A DNA stretch of 64,000 bases from Lysobacter capsici (GTDB taxonomy: Bacteria > Pseudomonadota > Gammaproteobacteria > Xanthomonadales > Xanthomonadaceae): the NCBI RefSeq assembly GCF_018732085.1, contig NZ_CP076103.1, positions 6,014,001 to 6,078,000 of the forward strand, in the 5' to 3' direction. Below are positions 18,378 to 26,104 of this stretch, one piece after another; position 1 is the stretch's first letter, and every line of letters begins with the position of its first letter. The notes under the pieces were generated by a model, which saw only the letters and a program-made list of their open reading frames with translations, did not search any database and had not been told where the DNA came from. The position numbers and the translations under genes were made by a program.

Positions 18378-18734
18378 GCTTATCGCCTATGCAGTCGGCC
18401 AATCTCTGCCCTGGTCCGAGCCACGAGCCCGCTTCGGCCGAGAAGAATCGTTACCCATTATGCTCGGCACATCGTCGTGGTGCGAAACGCAGCACCGTGA
18501 TACTTGATGAGGCCGCGCTTCACTCGGATGCCATGGCGACGGCCGCACACACGGCGACGCAATGGCCTGAGCAGGCAGGCATCGAATCGTGTATTCAAGC
18601 CGAAGCCGCTTCGCGGCTCGGCTTGACGCTCAGGTGTCTAACCTGACCCGAGCGCTCTTCGCTGCGATCGCACTGATAGCCATGCCCCATGCACGCAGGG
18701 TTCGCCTGCAGCTTGTCGATGCGTCGGCGACCAA
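18378..18734. other. Intergenic stretch with one REP-like repeat
   Basis: No gene or regulatory site is supported here apart from the repeat at 18596-18625. Short frames in it are not convincing. Confidence 0.6.
18596..18625 (+). repeat. REP-like palindrome, copy 2 (longest)
   Basis: The most complete copy: left arm CAAGCCG-A-AGCCGC, loop TTC, right arm GCGGCT-CGGCTTG, pairing over 13 bp with one bulged A. It defines the family used to recognise the other copies. Confidence 0.8.
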
Positions 18735-19163
18735 TCAGTTGTATCCGTCGTTATAGAACGCGGTGGCTTGCGCGTTCCTGGTCGCACCGGTGTCCAGATC
18801 GGTAATGGTCACGCGCAGCGTGGCTTCGCCATCGTTGCGAGTTTCGGTGCTGATCGACTTCCGGCAAGAGCTTTGATTGCCGCAGCCCGACGGTACCGCG
18901 TTGGTTTCCACGTCGAGCCAGGCATAGGAGTAGTTACCCGCGCCCAGGCCGACGACCTGGAAGTACGCGCCGGTTGGATTAAGCGCCGTGCCCGGGGTCC
19001 ACGTCGAGAAGCAGGTGAAGGCTTCGGGCACGTCCAACGCGAAGGTGTCGACGTAACAGGTAAGCACCGCATTGCTCAGGTCGCCCGCACGCGCCGGCTG
19101 ACTCGGCGTCAATGCCAGCACCGAAATCATCGCACCCAAGGCCCACATCTTGTTGGCTTGCAT
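18735..19163 (-). CDS. Secreted hypothetical protein
   Basis: 142-aa exported protein. The signal peptide MQANKMWALGAMISVLAL ends near PARA-GD. The mature part has four or more Cys (LTCYVD, FTCFST, SGCGNQSSCRK), suggesting disulfides, and a beta-rich C-terminus (EATLRVTITDLDTG). GGAGGGT precedes the ATG at 19163; a longer open frame upstream to 19460 lacks this. I do not recognise the family. Confidence 0.72.
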   Translation of the reverse strand: MQANKMWALGAMISVLALTPSQPARAGDLSNAVLTCYVDTFALDVPEAFTCFSTWTPGTALNPTGAYFQVVGLGAGNYSYAWLDVETNAVPSGCGNQSSCRKSISTETRNDGEATLRVTITDLDTGATRNAQATAFYNDGYN

Positions 19164-19630
19164 ACTCACCCTCCGTTGGTCTGAATGACGCGAGTCGTAG
19201 TGGCCCGCGCGAGTCTGGAAGCGGCTGTTCTCAGCGACTTCCTGCGCGAGTCTAGAAGGCCTTGCGCCTTGCGGACACGCCGACACGCGCGCGCCCGCAC
19301 CGGACTGTGATGGAACAGGCATTTTCGCTGGCGCGGCCCGCCGCTTCCGACACTTCGCTGCGATGCAGCACGCCTGAAGACTGCAGGCTGCGCGGGCTTT
19401 GAAAGACCGTCGATCCCTCGCCATGACGGATGAGCTGTTCACGCCCAAACTGTTTAGCAAAAGAGAACATTAGCTTTTCAACGGCCTGATCCTGGAGCAC
19501 CCGGCATAGCGGATAAAGCACTCAAGCTCGAGCCGTTCGCGGCTCAGCGGAGTGTCCCGTCAGGTGCGAGCGCCTGTGAATGATGGCGTGTCGCAAACTC
19601 TACGTGCGCTATCGGCCAGAAGCGGCCCTC
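19164..19630. other. Intergenic stretch with REP-like copy 3
   Basis: No supported gene. A variant palindrome, GAGCCG-TTC-GCGGCTC style, lies at 19530-19545. An 89-aa minus-strand frame (19252-19521) shows no family features. Confidence 0.55.
19530..19545 (+). repeat. REP-like palindrome, copy 3 (variant)
   Basis: GAGCCGTTCGCGGCTC, one base shorter in the loop region than the other copies, in the gap before the AraC gene. Confidence 0.55.
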
Positions 19631-20545
19631 TCATGCGGGACGCATACGCTTGATGTCGCGCTGCGGCGGTTCTCCGAAGAGCCGGCTGTATTCGCGACTG
19701 AACTGCGAAGGACTCTCGTAACCCACCAATCCACTGGCATTGCCGGCGTCGACGTTCTGGTTGAGCATCAACTGCCGCGCTTCCTGCAGCCGGAGTTGCT
19801 TCTGGAACTGCAGCGGGCTGGTACCGGTGATGGCGCGAAAGTGCTGGCGAAACGTCGACGGACTCATATGCACCCGACTCGCGAGCGCGTCGGCCTGCAA
19901 GGGCTGCTTGAAATTGAGTTTCAACCACGCGACGGCCTTGGCGATCTGCTGGTTGGGCGATCCCGCCGCGACGAGGTCGCGAAGGTAGCCGCCATGCGGG
20001 CCGACCAGCAGCCGAGCCGTGATCTCCTGCTGGATCAGCGGCGAAAGCGTCTGCACCAATGAAGGCTCGTGCAACAGTTCGACGAGGCGGACCAGCGCAT
20101 CGACCAGCGTCGCCTCCAGTGTTTCGACCGAGATGGACCGGCAGGCGCGCTCGCGCTTGCGCGGCGGCAGCTCCACTTCGCACACCAACTGCGTGATGAG
20201 CCGGGTATCCAGGGTCAAGAAAAGGCCGAGGAACGGCTCGTGGCTCGACGCGCGCGTCACATGCGCCACGACCGGCGAATCGATGGTGGTGAGCATTGAT
20301 TGGCCGGGGGCGTAGTCGATGACCTCGCTGCCCATCAACACCTGTTTGCTGCCCTGGGCCACGACGCCGACGCCCAGACCATAGACGCAATGCAGCGGCT
20401 CGGTAGGCGCGCTGCGACGGTGCATGGAAAGGGATGGAATAGCCGTGACGTGGTCGCCGTCGGATCGGGCAACCCGTTCGATGGCCCTGGCCAGGCGCGC
20501 CGGGTCGGCCGGTGAGGCAGAGGCCTGTGCTGCCTGCGTTCTCAT
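19631..20545 (-). CDS. AraC family transcriptional regulator
   Basis: 304-aa regulator. The N-terminal ligand domain resembles the AraC_N/PF06719 type (AIPSLSMHRRSAPTEPLHCV, QGSKQVLMGSEVIDYAPGQS). Two helix-turn-helix motifs fill about the last 100 residues (LQADALASRVHMSPSTFRQH and ASGLVGYESPSQFSREYSRL). The ATG at 20545 has GGAG upstream. It is divergent from an aldo/keto reductase and SDR pair, an arrangement common for this subfamily, so it probably controls those genes. Confidence 0.93.
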   Translation of the reverse strand: MRTQAAQASASPADPARLARAIERVARSDGDHVTAIPSLSMHRRSAPTEPLHCVYGLGVGVVAQGSKQVLMGSEVIDYAPGQSMLTTIDSPVVAHVTRASSHEPFLGLFLTLDTRLITQLVCEVELPPRKRERACRSISVETLEATLVDALVRLVELLHEPSLVQTLSPLIQQEITARLLVGPHGGYLRDLVAAGSPNQQIAKAVAWLKLNFKQPLQADALASRVHMSPSTFRQHFRAITGTSPLQFQKQLRLQEARQLMLNQNVDAGNASGLVGYESPSQFSREYSRLFGEPPQRDIKRMRPA

Positions 20546-20678
20546 GCGAGTCTCCGCCGCTCGATGCTTGCCACGAGCGTACACGCCGCCCGTCATCCAG
20601 ATATCAGCCCCGATCGTGATTCGTCATTTCAGGCAATAACGCCGGCAGATCCGGCAATCGCTCCGGACGGCGGGGGCA

Positions 20679-20720
20679 GACACTGGTGTCCCTTCTCCAG
20701 CGTCCGTCACGACAGGTGTC
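20679..20720 (+). promoter_or_regulatory. Candidate operator half-sites before aldo/keto reductase
   Basis: GACAC-TG-GTGTC (20679-20690) is a 12-bp palindrome, and a related GACA-G-GTGTC lies at 20711-20720 next to the ribosome-binding site. They could bind the divergent AraC protein; evidence is by position only. Confidence 0.3.
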
Positions 20721-20723
20721 CCC

Positions 20724-21869
20724 ATGAGCCACCCCACTCACAACCTCGAGCGCCGGGAATTCCTGGCCAGCTCCACCTTGGCCGCCGCTGGCCTGGTGGT
20801 TGCGTCCCTTGGATCGGCCCATGCCGCCGGCCCCGGTGTCGCCAAGCCGTCGGCTGCCGCCGCGCATCCGACGAAGACCACGAGGACGCTCGGAGCCTTG
20901 CAGGTTTCGGCGATGGGCGCCGGCGCGATGAGCATCAGCGCCAATTACGGACCGCCCGCAGATCGCGCCCAGGGCATTGCGACCCTTCGCGCCGCGCACG
21001 AACAGGGCGTGACCTTCTTCGATACCGCCGAGGTCTACGGCCCTTACACCAACGAAAGCCTGGTCGGCGAAGCGCTCGCGCCGTTCCGCGACGACGTGGT
21101 CATCGCGACCAAGTTCGGCTTCGACCTGGAGAAGGGCGGCGTCACCAGCCGTCCGGACCATATCCGCAAGGTCGTCGAAGGCTCGCTGACGCGCCTTCGC
21201 ACCGATCGCATCGATCTGTACTACCAGCACCGTGTCGATCCGGCGGTGCCGATCGAAGACGTCGCGGGTGCGGTGAAGGACCTGATTGCCGAGGGCAAGG
21301 TGCTGCACTTCGGTCTGTCGGAAGCGAGCGCCCCGCATATCCGCCGCGCGCATGCCGTGCAGCCGGTCGCTGCGGTGCAGAGCGAGTACGCATTCTGGTT
21401 CCGCGGACCGGAGGGCAACGGCGTCCTGAAGGCCTGCGAGGACTTGGGCATCGGCTTCGTACCGTGGAGCCCGCTGGGACAGGGGTACCTGACCGGAACG
21501 TTGGGAGCTGATGTTCGCTTCGATCCTGACAAGGACTTCCGCTCGCAGTTCCCACGGCTTTCGGCGGAGAACCGGGTGAAAAACTTGCCTGTGCTCGCGT
21601 TGATCCAACGCGTCGCGACGCGCAAAGGCACGACGCCGGCAGCGCTCGCATTGGCGTGGTTGCTGGCCCGCAAGCCGTTCATCGTCCCGATTCCCGGCAC
21701 GCGTCGCCAGGACCACCTGAAGGAAAACCTTGCGGCTGTCGACGTCAATTTGTCGACAGCCGACCTGCACGAACTGGAGTCGGAGTACGCCCTCATGACG
21801 GTGCATGGACTTCGGATGGGTGAGGCGCACATGCGAGCCATCGATGGATGGCCCGTGAGCACGATCTGA
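20724..21869 (+). CDS. Aldo/keto reductase with Tat-type leader
   Basis: 381-aa NADPH-dependent oxidoreductase. Residues about 50-360 form the AKR barrel with the catalytic set visible: Asp and Tyr in FFDTAEVYGPYTNE, Lys in VIATKFGF, His in DLYYQHRVD. An unusual N-terminus has RREFLASSTLAAAGLVVASL, a twin-arginine leader, so the enzyme may act in the periplasm. The C-terminal IPGTRRQDHLKEN binds the cofactor phosphate in AKR13-like enzymes. The downstream SDR gene starts 29 bp after the stop, forming an operon under the AraC regulator. Confidence 0.93.
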   Translation: MSHPTHNLERREFLASSTLAAAGLVVASLGSAHAAGPGVAKPSAAAAHPTKTTRTLGALQVSAMGAGAMSISANYGPPADRAQGIATLRAAHEQGVTFFDTAEVYGPYTNESLVGEALAPFRDDVVIATKFGFDLEKGGVTSRPDHIRKVVEGSLTRLRTDRIDLYYQHRVDPAVPIEDVAGAVKDLIAEGKVLHFGLSEASAPHIRRAHAVQPVAAVQSEYAFWFRGPEGNGVLKACEDLGIGFVPWSPLGQGYLTGTLGADVRFDPDKDFRSQFPRLSAENRVKNLPVLALIQRVATRKGTTPAALALAWLLARKPFIVPIPGTRRQDHLKENLAAVDVNLSTADLHELESEYALMTVHGLRMGEAHMRAIDGWPVSTI

Positions 21870-21898
21870 CAAAGAAACCAAATCACCGGAGCACCGCT

Positions 21899-22741
21899 AT
21901 GACAAGCAGGAAAGTCTGGTTCATCACCGGCGCGGGCCGCGGACTCGGCGTCGAAATCGCAAAAGCGGCGCTCGCCAACGGCTACGCAGTCGTCGCCACC
22001 GGACGCGATGCGGGCAAGGTGGAGGCGGCAATAGGCGCGAACCCGAATCTGCATTGCGTCCGCCTCGAGGTAACCAGCGAAGCCGAGGCCCGGCAAGCCG
22101 TGGCCAGTGCAGTGGACCGATTTGGCCGCATCGACGTGCTGGTCAACAACGCCGGCAACTTCTTCGCGGGCTTCTTCGAGGAACTCAGCCCTGCCCAGGT
22201 CCGGGGCCAGATCGAAACCCTGCTGTTTGGCCCGATGAACGTGACCCGTGCGGCGCTGCCGGTAATGCGCAGGCAACGCGCCGGCCTGTTGCTGACGATT
22301 TCGTCGACGGCGGGTATCGCCGGTGGCGCGTTCTGCTCGGCCTATGCCGCCGCGAAGTTCGGCGTCGAAGGCTGGATCGAGTCGCTGGCCTCGGAGGTGG
22401 CACCGTTCGGTATTCGATCGATGCTCGTCGAGCCCGGCTTCTTCCGCACTGAGCTGTTGACGACGGAGTCGACCACCTACGCCGATGGGTCCATCGACGA
22501 CTATGCGAAGCGTACGGCCGAGACCGTAGCCGCCTGGACCGGCATGAACGGCAAGCAGGGTGGAGATCCGATCAAACTCGCCGAGGCCCTGGTGCAACTG
22601 GCTGGCCACGATGACCCGCCTGCCCGCTTCGCTGCAGGCGTGGATGCGGTCCAGGCATTCGAAACCAAGGCCAACACGTTGCGGGCTCAGGCCGACGCTT
22701 ATCGCGAGCTGTCGTCGTCGCTCGGGTTCGCGAATTCCTGA
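21899..22741 (+). CDS. SDR family oxidoreductase
   Basis: 280-aa classical short-chain dehydrogenase. GAGRGLG forms the nucleotide loop, VLVNNAGNF the NNAG strand, LLTISSTAG supplies the catalytic Ser, and SAYAAAKFGVEG the Tyr-x-x-x-Lys pair. VEPGFFRTELL follows, as in many SDRs acting on carbonyl compounds. It lies just downstream of the aldo/keto reductase, and both probably serve detoxification or redox metabolism under the AraC protein. The frame is open from 21848, but the ATG at 21899 fits the fold. Confidence 0.93.
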   Translation: MTSRKVWFITGAGRGLGVEIAKAALANGYAVVATGRDAGKVEAAIGANPNLHCVRLEVTSEAEARQAVASAVDRFGRIDVLVNNAGNFFAGFFEELSPAQVRGQIETLLFGPMNVTRAALPVMRRQRAGLLLTISSTAGIAGGAFCSAYAAAKFGVEGWIESLASEVAPFGIRSMLVEPGFFRTELLTTESTTYADGSIDDYAKRTAETVAAWTGMNGKQGGDPIKLAEALVQLAGHDDPPARFAAGVDAVQAFETKANTLRAQADAYRELSSSLGFANS

Positions 22742-23005
22742 CCCGCCAGTCCGGTGCCCCATGTGGCCCGATCAATTTGCAGGGAGGCGATCGCGCAAGC
22801 GCGAATCCGCTTCGGATCGGAAGCGCTCGGGCAATGTGGGCGCCAAAGCAACGTCCAGGCCATCGCCAGCCGGCGAAATCAACCCGCAGTCCATCGTCAG
22901 TCACACCGCCGTTGCATATCAGAGAGAGACGAAAGCAGCTGGGGCTTCACTGAGACAGGCGCCCCGGCCTCTCGTTTACTTCCTCGTATCGGCAGACAGC
23001 AACGA

Positions 23006-23389
23006 TCAGGCCACGCCCTGCAGCGATGTCGCCAAACACAGGGCCGGAACTGGAGTCATCGATTCCAGGTCCGCCTTGAGATCGGAAAACCTGCCTGCGC
23101 TGAGTCCAGCAAGAACATAAAAATCCAGATCTTGGCGGAAGGCACTGAAGCGCAGCAGACCGCCTTGCACCGCAGAAGCATCGATTACAGCGAAATTGAC
23201 GACCGAGGAAGAGTCGGGTTCAACAATCTCCGTCTCCAGTGCGGCAACGGCATCCGAACTCAGCTCGTAAGCCCCGTACAAGTACCTGCCATCCGGGTCG
23301 CGAAACCGGCGCGCCAGTTGCATCCCTTGCAGCGTCACGTGCCGCCATCCCGCGTACTGCGCCGTAGTCTTCGCTTCAAAAATTCGCAT
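23006..23389 (-). CDS. Hypothetical protein
   Basis: 127-aa protein of unknown family (start MRIFEAKTTAQYAGWRHVTL). It is mixed alpha/beta with no signal peptide, membrane helix or cysteine-rich region (DPDGRYLYGAYELSSDAVAA, QDLDFYVLAGLSAGRFSDLK). Its first 55 bases overlap a second frame (23335-23514) that also looks coding. Either two small proteins overlap or the locus has suffered a frameshift. The 264 bp after it hold nothing I recognise. Confidence 0.55.
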   Translation of the reverse strand: MRIFEAKTTAQYAGWRHVTLQGMQLARRFRDPDGRYLYGAYELSSDAVAALETEIVEPDSSSVVNFAVIDASAVQGGLLRFSAFRQDLDFYVLAGLSAGRFSDLKADLESMTPVPALCLATSLQGVA

Positions 23390-23514
23390 GCTTCGTCCTC
23401 GGTTTCGCTCACTTTCAGTCGGTCATCCGGGGCGCACCACTCCGCCTCCCGCAGCGGCCAAAGTACCAAGCCGATGCTGCGAAGCAAATCCGAATCCAGC
23501 CCCATCGGGGACAT
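23335..23514 (-). CDS. Small overlapping ORF, possible gene fragment
   Basis: A 59-codon frame (MSPMGLDSDLLRSIGLVLWP, then AEWCAPDDRLKVSETEDEA) not noticed by length filters. Composition looks protein-like. It begins 2 bases after the TAA of an upstream frame and overlaps the start of the 127-aa gene. It may be a real small gene or part of a broken one. Confidence 0.35.
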   Translation of the reverse strand: MSPMGLDSDLLRSIGLVLWPLREAEWCAPDDRLKVSETEDEACEFLKRRLRRSTRDGGT

Positions 23515-23693
23515 CTTTAGGCCGGATTGGCTTGGCTGAGTTCGGCCGCATCATCGCCAACGAGCCTGTACACGTCCTCGACATCCCGCACGAGTATCAG
23601 GTCATGGACCCAGAACCAGTCGACCTGGTCAAGACCTCGGTTAGCTCCATCCTTGGGCGTGCGTAAGCAACCCGCGGGACCTGACAGCTCATT

Positions 23694-23717
23694 CAAGTCG
23701 AAGCCGCTTCGCGGTTC
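23694..23717 (+). repeat. REP-like palindrome, copy 4
   Basis: CAAGTCGAAGCCGCTTCGCG followed by GTTC; the right arm is degenerate. It has the same orientation as the other copies. Confidence 0.6.
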
Positions 23718-23966
23718 TGCCTGACCAAGGCGCTTTTCCGCGGTGCAGCCTCCAAACGACTGGCAAAGCAACTCGGGCTTCGCCGTCGATGCAACGATTG
23801 CGGTGATTGCATCGCACGTATCGCTCGCGTTCTGCGCAGCGCGGTGGCCTACCTCGCCACGGACAACCCGCGGTCGCGGCGGCCTGCTGGAGGTGCGCCG
23901 GGAATTTACTCGGCACGCTGCCGTAAGCCGGGCGATCGCTCGCCGCATGCTATGAAGGACGCGCGA

Positions 23967-23989
23967 GCCGAGCCGCTTCGCGGCTCGGC
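23967..23989 (+). repeat. REP-like palindrome, copy 5
   Basis: Perfect 10-bp arms, GCCGAGCCGC and GCGGCTCGGC, around the loop TTC, 36 bp before the membrane-protein gene. Confidence 0.75.
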
Positions 23990-24025
23990 CAGGTTCGCGC
24001 ATCAGCCTCGCCCAGGAATCTGTTC

Positions 24026-24622
24026 ATGCCGGAACAAACCCCAACTCGTCCCACAGGCGCCGTCATTGGCGCCGTGTCCGGTGCATTGATCGGTGCATTC
24101 TTCGGGCGGCTGTGGTTGAGCCTGGCGACGAAAGATCTGTCCGAATGGCGGGCCGGCGTCGAGATCGCCGGATGGACGATCCTGGGCTTGTTCGTGGTCG
24201 CCGGCGTGGTCGTCGCGCGCACGGCCCTGCGCGCGCCTGCGGCGCAGTGGGGCGGCACGCGTCCACGCCCGGGATGGGCCGCCTGGTTCGTGGTCGTGAT
24301 TGCGGTGGAGGTCGCGCTGATCGTGGGTGGCCAGAGCCTGCTCAGCGGCGCTGTCGGACACCCCGAGTGGATCCCGGCATGGGCGCTGTTCGTGGTCGGC
24401 GCGCATTTCTGGCCGTTCGCCACGATCCTGCGCGTGGACGCATTCCGCATCCTGGCCGGCGCTCTTTGCGCGGTCGCGACCGCGTCCGCCCTGTTGGCCG
24501 GCTTCACCAGTATCGCGTCGCTGTGGGCGGCCCTGCCCGGCTTCGGCGGCACCGCCACGCTGTGGGGCTTTTGCGGGTGGACGCTGTATCGCATGGCCCA
24601 CGGGCGTTCGCGCGACGGATGA
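24026..24622 (+). CDS. Hypothetical integral membrane protein
   Basis: 198-aa protein with about five hydrophobic segments, including a Gly/Ala-rich first one (GAVIGAVSGALIGAFFG) and later TILGLFVVAGVVVARTALRA and AWFVVVIAVEVALIVGG. No transporter or enzyme motif is recognised. It is flanked on both sides by REP-like palindromes (23967 and 24672) and convergent with the H-NS-type gene. Coding character is good and the ATG is the first in frame. The function is unknown. Confidence 0.7.
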   Translation: MPEQTPTRPTGAVIGAVSGALIGAFFGRLWLSLATKDLSEWRAGVEIAGWTILGLFVVAGVVVARTALRAPAAQWGGTRPRPGWAAWFVVVIAVEVALIVGGQSLLSGAVGHPEWIPAWALFVVGAHFWPFATILRVDAFRILAGALCAVATASALLAGFTSIASLWAALPGFGGTATLWGFCGWTLYRMAHGRSRDG

Positions 24623-24671
24623 GTTGGCGGCCGCGCCGTGCGGCGGTTACGACACCGGCCAACGATGCATC

Positions 24672-24701
24672 CAAGCCGAATCCGCTTCGCGGCCCGGCTC
24701 C
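24672..24701 (+). repeat. REP-like palindrome, copy 6
   Basis: CAAGCCGAATCCGCTTCGCG then GCCCGGCTCC, between two convergent genes, the usual location of REP elements. Confidence 0.65.
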
Positions 24702-24734
24702 AAGCCGCCTTCTTCAGGCATCAAGGATTCTGCG

Positions 24735-25154
24735 TCAGCCCTGCTTGACGACCGTTTTGTGGCCTATCGAACTGTTCTTGCGCGCCGTCGGTTTTGCCAG
24801 CCCGGGGATCAGGAAATCGGCGACGCTGCGGCCGTGCTTCGTCTTCTGCGCCAGCCACACCGGCATCCGGCCGCGTCCCGACCAGGTGTTGCGCTTGTTG
24901 TCCGGGTCGCGGAACTTGGCGGCCACCTTGCCCAGCTTCCGCCGCGACGCCCGCTTCTTGCCGGCGATCTCGGCCGGCGGCCGATCGCCATACAGTTCCT
25001 CGATCGTATAGCCGCACTCCGCGGCGAGCGCGATCACTTTGCGACGCACCAGGGCGACGGGACGACGGCTGGATATCAACTGCTTGCGCTGCTCCGCGGC
25101 GACCAGAAGGGTTTTCAGCTCGCGCAGGCTGAGTTTCTCGATATCGATGTTCAT
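24735..25154 (-). CDS. H-NS family nucleoid protein (XrvA-like)
   Basis: 139-aa DNA-binding protein. The N-terminal part (SLRELKTLLVAAEQRKQLIS) is the oligomerising coil. A basic linker (AGKKRASRRKLGKVAAKF) leads to the H-NS C-terminal DNA-binding core RDPDNKRNTWSGRGRMPVWL, with the conserved W-x-G-R-G-R hook that reads the minor groove of AT-rich DNA. A Lys-rich tail follows. H-NS homologues of this type silence foreign or virulence genes in Xanthomonas. It is adjacent to a biosynthetic cluster, so a regulatory link is conceivable, though not shown. Confidence 0.88.
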   Translation of the reverse strand: MNIDIEKLSLRELKTLLVAAEQRKQLISSRRPVALVRRKVIALAAECGYTIEELYGDRPPAEIAGKKRASRRKLGKVAAKFRDPDNKRNTWSGRGRMPVWLAQKTKHGRSVADFLIPGLAKPTARKNSSIGHKTVVKQG

Positions 25155-25312
25155 GCCGCCAAGGGTCCGGCCATATCCATCGACCTGTCAAGCAAAACGC
25201 CGATCCCCCCCGATGCCGGACCGCTCTCGGTCGCCTCAGAGAACGGGGGCCGGAGCGGGCTCTGAGCGCTTGTGGCCGGGCCGCCCGCAATGGCGAACCA
25301 AAGCGTCTGCCC

Positions 25313-25331
25313 ACGCCGCTTCGCGACTCGG
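25313..25331 (+). repeat. REP-like palindrome, copy 7 (degenerate)
   Basis: ACGCCGCTTCGCGACTCGG; the TTCGCG core and flanks are kept but the arms are mismatched. Confidence 0.45.
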
Positions 25332-25394
25332 GCGTCGTTCGGTACGGCCTGTCGAGGGGGCTGCGCCCACCCAGGCGTTGATGCGGCATTTTCA

Positions 25395-25417
25395 GGAACC
25401 CGCGGCTCGCGGGTTCC
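25395..25417. terminator. Perfect hairpin without U tract
   Basis: GGAACCCGCG and CGCGGGTTCC around GCT. It is stable on both strands. It lies 300 bp before the ACP gene and may insulate it from upstream transcription. Confidence 0.35.
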
Positions 25418-25734
25418 AGCGGATCTGTTCGCCCGGGTAAGCATCAGGGCATCCGGAAACCAAGCCACCTGCCGAGAAGGTCGCGCTCGCATCGGCGCAG
25501 TCGGTGTCTGCCGGCGCGCCGTCCTCGAGGCGGCGGCCGCAGGCGCGGAACAATCGGCAAACAAGCTCGCTGCAAAGCGAGGCATCCTCTCCAGAACCGT
25601 TTCAAAATTCTGGACTGATGAGTAAGTTCCGCGCGACGGTGGCGGCCGTACTCGCCCGGGCCTGGCTCGCCGAGGCGGGCGGGTCGCGATTGCCGGCTGT
25701 GCTACGCTCACACGCGAAATCAAAGGAGTGATTT

Positions 25735-26031
25735 ATGTCTGAAACGACCGCCTACGCAACGCTCGTGGCAGTTTTCCGGGACGAGCTTGCGATCGACCCC
25801 GCTCGTGTTCATCCGGATGCGTCGTTGATCGGCGAATTGGGGTTCGACTCCATTGCCTTCGCCATCGGCCTGGTGTCCATCGAGGAAAAGCTGGGCGTGA
25901 CGCTCCAGCAGGACGAACTCATCGTCTGCAAGACCGTCGCGGATGTCGTGCGGCTCATCGAAAAGACGCGCAATCCCGTCATTGCGTCCGGCGCTGGAAC
26001 TCCCGCCGAATCCGGCATCTGCGCCGCATAA
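25735..26031 (+). CDS. Acyl carrier protein of the biosynthetic cluster
   Basis: 98-aa carrier protein. The phosphopantetheine site is ELGFDSIAF with Ser at about residue 41, preceded by the usual DPARVHPDASL helix region, followed by IEEKLGVTL and a helix (TVADVVRLIEK). A 20-residue extension lies at the C-terminus. AAAGGAG stands 7 bases before the ATG. It is the first gene of a three-gene operon with a fatty acyl-AMP ligase and a dehydrogenase, so it probably carries the fatty acid that the ligase activates and presents it to the NRPS. Confidence 0.92.
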   Translation: MSETTAYATLVAVFRDELAIDPARVHPDASLIGELGFDSIAFAIGLVSIEEKLGVTLQQDELIVCKTVADVVRLIEKTRNPVIASGAGTPAESGICAA

Positions 26032-26104
26032 AGCCCCGGTTGCCGAGACGGATCGTCTCCGTCGACGGCCGCGCGATACCGGAAGATCAAGGACCGATCG
26101 AACC

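Larger units (their letters stand above)
23515..24025. other. Possible degraded gene plus two REP-like repeats
   Basis: A minus-strand frame ends at 23517 with a plausible protein end (VDWFWVHDLILVRDVEDVYR then LVGDDAAELSQ), but upstream it runs through a REP-like palindrome and loses coding character. No convincing start codon is seen. This suggests a remnant. Palindromes lie at 23694-23717 and 23967-23989. Confidence 0.35.
25155..25734. other. Intergenic stretch upstream of the lipopeptide-like cluster
   Basis: No convincing gene. It holds a degenerate REP-like unit at 25313-25331 and a perfect 10-bp hairpin (GGAACCCGCG, loop GCT, CGCGGGTTCC) at 25395-25417 without a U tract. The ACP promoter must lie in the last 100 bp, but no clear -35/-10 pair stands out. 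Confidence 0.5.

Noticed and set aside
25395..25417. Intrinsic terminator for the H-NS gene
   Set aside because: The hairpin lies upstream of the divergent-reading H-NS start rather than after its stop, and lacks a U tract; kept only as a weak structural feature.
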